A program made the translations under genes and the position numbers. From positions 1 through 64,000 of the forward strand of contig DFEE01000006.1 in NCBI GenBank assembly GCA_002368645.1: 64,000 bases of DNA, read 5' to 3'. Shown here piece by piece: positions 63,101-64,000 of this stretch; position 1 is the first letter of the stretch, and each line of letters opens with the position of its first letter. The notes beneath the pieces are model-generated. The model did not search any database and was not told where the DNA came from. It worked only from the letters and a program-made list of their open reading frames with translations. Source of the stretch: Bacteroidales bacterium UBA3810. Lineage in GTDB: Bacteria; Bacteroidota; Bacteroidia; Bacteroidales; Paludibacteraceae.

Positions 63101-64000
63101 TATAGGAAACCGTGATCGGACTATGATAGGTGATGCTGTAGGTCTCGTTGTAATCCACCTCTTTGCTGTCCATCGTATTGGTATGCTGATGCAACGGTGC
63201 TTCGGTCAGATCGAGCGTCTCCGAGGTCTTGCCGTCCGCATAGAGGGTAGCATAGCCGCGGGCTGTAGCCTGGGTGATCTTGTATTTAACCGGGAAGAGG
63301 TCCACAAAATACTCACCCGTGTTTACATCGGGATGGATGACGATACGTTTTTTGAAGTACTCCGTGCGGGTCATACCCACCGAGTCTATACTATATGGTG
63401 TGCGTACATCGTGACGGAGGTTGACCGATACGCTGTCGCGGGTCAGGTCGTTGTTGTAGTGTACGATCTGGGAGATATTGTCGCCCTCGAGTTCGAACAC
63501 CAGTTTGAGGTCGTCACCGATGTTGTTCCGGCTCACGCCGAAGCCGAGCGGCTGCTCAGCCTGAATACGGCCACCGGCGAGACGGCCGATGAGGCGTACC
63601 TTGGTCCGGTCGTAGAGACGCACGCCATCCAGCGCTTTATTCAGCGACAGGAGGCTGTCCTCTTTCCCGGTCTCCTCATTAATCATGCGCACATATCCGT
63701 CGCCGGCGAAGGTGTGTCCCTCTTTGTATGCCTGTACGACGAAAGGTGTATTGAGCGGTACGCGGAACTCGAAGTTACCCGACGCATCGGTCAGGTAGGG
63801 GGCATTGCCGTGTTTGACCGTCACGCCGTTCAATAAGAACTGCACGTCGCGCGCGGGTACCGTACTGTTTTCATAGAGCACGCGGCCGCTGAAACGTACA
63901 GAGGATATATTGGCGAAATTGACATTCTCGCGAATACAGTTATCCAGACCGAGGGTGATGGTAGCCGTCTCCGCCGAGGTGTTGTTGTATCGGAACTGCG
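57081..64000 (-). CDS. giant surface protein with two LamG-like domains (5' end outside window)
   Basis: At least 2,305 residues; the frame is open to the window edge, so the signal peptide is not seen. Near the visible N-terminus a carboxypeptidase-regulatory-like beta domain (VRFSGRVLYEN, then DASGNFEFRVPL) appears. Two concanavalin/LamG-like jellyrolls are encoded at about 60170-59700 and 59560-59090 (SFTVEMLVRPENPN, then DNEWHHFVITINRS). Near 58340-58060 lies the small domain shared with the downstream lipoprotein. Then comes a GWNWISTNL-type repeat and the end RPYKIIEDNHVVIIVNNEKY. It is probably a surface glycan- or protein-binding scaffold. T9SS export is inferred, since the long sorting domain is not present. 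Confidence 0.8.
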   Translation of the reverse strand, partial: QFRYNNTSAETATITLGLDNCIRENVNFANISSVRFSGRVLYENSTVPARDVQFLLNGVTVKHGNAPYLTDASGNFEFRVPLNTPFVVQAYKEGHTFAGDGYVRMINEETGKEDSLLSLNKALDGVRLYDRTKVRLIGRLAGGRIQAEQPLGFGVSRNNIGDDLKLVFELEGDNISQIVHYNNDLTRDSVSVNLRHDVRTPYSIDSVGMTRTEYFKKRIVIHPDVNTGEYFVDLFPVKYKITQATARGYATLYADGKTSETLDLTEAPLHQHTNTMDSKEVDYNETYSITYHSPITVSYTQMQYGMPLDYYGVKDWQTQALNGDEVSVELVAKDTLGQNSYLFGAPVFPVGDYQFQVTAHENYYYNNERASVPDIVYLTGGNLKVYNGLRKTTEIFTMPLDANGSALINATIDHVTFLQTGDNALHSLDFSVESEGDYINAESLRAYVLGAEEKAQDILAVDTTATGITLLDILRDPPGSGSFATLAAGTRYNVSYKQYFNYRFGLNLKFTYGNNTQYFVGSYAGTPVGGTELGIINVVQKTSDFTLPISMQYIGNGKAEYEFTTSSTISTGRDPVNVGAMADVYIGVTNGIMTSKADAFRIVDSVSYEMLKAQIDNENVRVVQQGRDTAGNPWYLMRTEDVLFKHGILSSFSYTQEHVLNTVIPELYYHLRSLLHTGSRADAVALAESTQKPVYWSMVGPEDEHFGLNAYYEIIKPEGYNKVVIDQISADTKAINNWIGIIATNEAEKVNTVSGTPLQTISLNGGVTQSYSESYAYAESRSAYIGYPFISLQSGEAQREGMGGFAISFLKDKLFPTVWTQIDDYLTAAKAAQAVGGDGNEAIQAEIGSAKFGFECDPIMDFNKTLPENGETTGASKTTNYTISLGIMEHLTFNVYKSKTDDFNAQSKDTRYTAHNLESGNKDKYIFGSLMYSTLGGATMCPWEGADSTFFYRPGTEISAATQMIENPQIVINRHEMSNVPQDQPAVFTITMWNEADETLGFASGPMIAYTLKQDENSNVSGAKITIDGTPLGDGREFIFTGNTPITKTVEVRAGEGYDYEDLCLVLASQCTPMSTYQKACFSVHYMPVACPVSISTPHDKWIMNTLSPQDSTGWYLPVVIDGFDVNYKNFDHIEFQYKLTTHSDDDWVNLCSYYADDSLYAAASGNKAMITSGRIENVRFYGERDPMEQQYDLRAVAFCRHGSSYITRSSAVMTGIKDTRPPRVFGEAEPADAILGIGDNLLLRFNEPIAGNYLDEDNNFQIIGYTNETGITTGISLHFIDTERSYAESKVMRSISDKSFTVEMLVRPENPNAAYTFFEYKTKDGRPFTFGKTEDNRLYVQLGSKAVYSDTLPEKMIPFTRVAAVYDRENSRMRFYAGSQEVTDKLVAPFTGDMEFSGSAPITIGKGFAGNMMEVRLWTKALSPDEIAQTNMKRLTGYERELVAYYPMNEGSGTTIADKANGATLYTHETAWEHQKGISLHVAEGQVVKLDDALLSRSNKQDETLMFWFKSPSSNGTIFSAGRMDEEKGTELSLNNGALVLKNYKSEWKIDGNYGDNEWHHFVITINRSFNSVAVYMDDQMKLSFGADKMGEISGSMYIGGNGFEGNMDEFIIFEQALPKSLMETYGTLSPIGDEMGLMAYLPFQEMKENANGILEQVFSINDQRVFKTSEGDVVDKVQPLILSVSDSTDVKELGDRSLSAPVQDIGQLTKMNFDWSFNNDELMINLNMRDREINKQTIYITVRDVEDLNGNPMASPVTWTTFVDKNKLKWAQRSIAVRTYYESGRSSIERPIRIINHSGKRHQYTIESMPEWMSVDAAYGSIDPTGELTVTFSFDPELAPGVYPDVLYLTDEDGLSEPLRIEYTVEAVPPYDEIDKGQYALNMSVCGQVISGGNYDTNPEDIVYAMYHNECVGMAKVDFEDATNKTKVFLTIYGDDDMVRKELSFQLWQAGTGKLITLVPNRQILFAHGYVYGCGDEKPVEFTTSGSQTQNITLGSGWNWISTNLNVTNTEKLMAHGQQAWTEGDLIKNPANREFSTYAEASDAFVGTLNAWDYTQMYMAYAANGNILRLSGELLEEADKQISLRGDGQWNSFPCLFEQATPVTEALADYYDKASAGDLIKAHDRFAVFSSDKKWEGDLKTLRPGEGYLFRRMGLGTVTVHFYNNTSSGAPQRAPMFTGKSATNMTMIAKVAESQEAGYTPKVERVNVYIGSELVGVAEPIESLYFLTIQSDAVGAPIRFETEDGTPLTAETSILYMSDSHHGSLTAPIILTPDDNRPYKIIEDNHVVIIVNNEKYDVTGKKL

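Noticed and set aside
60162..63836. A 1,224-codon open frame on the plus strand opposite the giant surface gene
   Set aside because: It lies wholly antisense to a gene with clear domains, its product has no signal peptide or recognisable motif, and long antisense frames arise from codon bias in Thr/Tyr/Asp-rich genes.

Overview
The window looks like chromosome from an anaerobic member of the Bacteroidota, most likely Bacteroidales. Three things support this. Eleven promoters match the Bacteroidota form TTTG-N20/21-TAnnTTTG. Several very large secreted proteins have type IX secretion (T9SS) type C-terminal ends. Shine-Dalgarno sequences are nearly absent, and there is an anaerobic C4-dicarboxylate (Dcu) carrier. 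I see no phage, transposase, integrase or CRISPR array. Nearly everything is conserved core genome or surface protein genes.

Layout. 121-10934 (minus) is one tightly packed operon read leftwards from a promoter at 10978-11009: GDP-mannose pyrophosphorylase, glycogen debranching enzyme, GT4 glycosyltransferase, GH57 amylase, outer-membrane porin, a Clp ATPase, thioredoxin and a small beta-barrel protein. At 11127-11484 lies a wrecked glutamate dehydrogenase gene behind a still recognisable promoter. 11577-13358 (minus) is a BspA-like leucine-rich repeat protein. 13485-21085 (plus) carries a lipoprotein, SurA, an OstA/LptA-like protein, DNA primase, a radical SAM enzyme and a MurG-like glycosyltransferase. 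21134-29625 (minus) is a giant T9SS cargo protein of about 2,670 residues with a small membrane partner, preceded by a structured leader. tRNA-Pro(CGG) and topA follow on minus.

32643-39093 (plus) holds NfeD, FloA, a nitrilase-family amidase, RecJ, thymidine kinase and PriA. plsC and a PfkB-family kinase follow on minus, then tRNA-Asn. 41217-53344 (plus) is the rod-shape set mreB-mreC-mreD-mrdA-rodA, continued by a lipoprotein, a small membrane protein, an OmpA-family protein and a 1,244-residue T9SS protein. From 64000 back to 53646 (minus) run a second giant surface protein (5' end outside the window), a secreted protein, a lipoprotein and a Dcu-type carrier.

Main points of interest. (1) Two genes, the porin and priA, lack any usable ATG/GTG/TTG for their expected N-terminus; both are open back to an ATA codon that overlaps the upstream TAA stop as ATAA, mimicking the usual ATGA coupling. 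(2) The gdhA remnant shows a 4-bp duplication, an out-of-frame internal deletion at a short repeat, and loss of its 3' part. (3) A 115-bp sequence (3' end of tRNA-Pro, its terminator and a conserved tail) recurs inverted at 53391-53505, about 90% identical and ungapped, bracketing 23.4 kb of core genes. (4) The 53345-53645 gap holds four successive hairpins. (5) The giant 21.6-29.6 kb gene has a hairpin leader. All family assignments are from reading the translated sequence; no database search was run.
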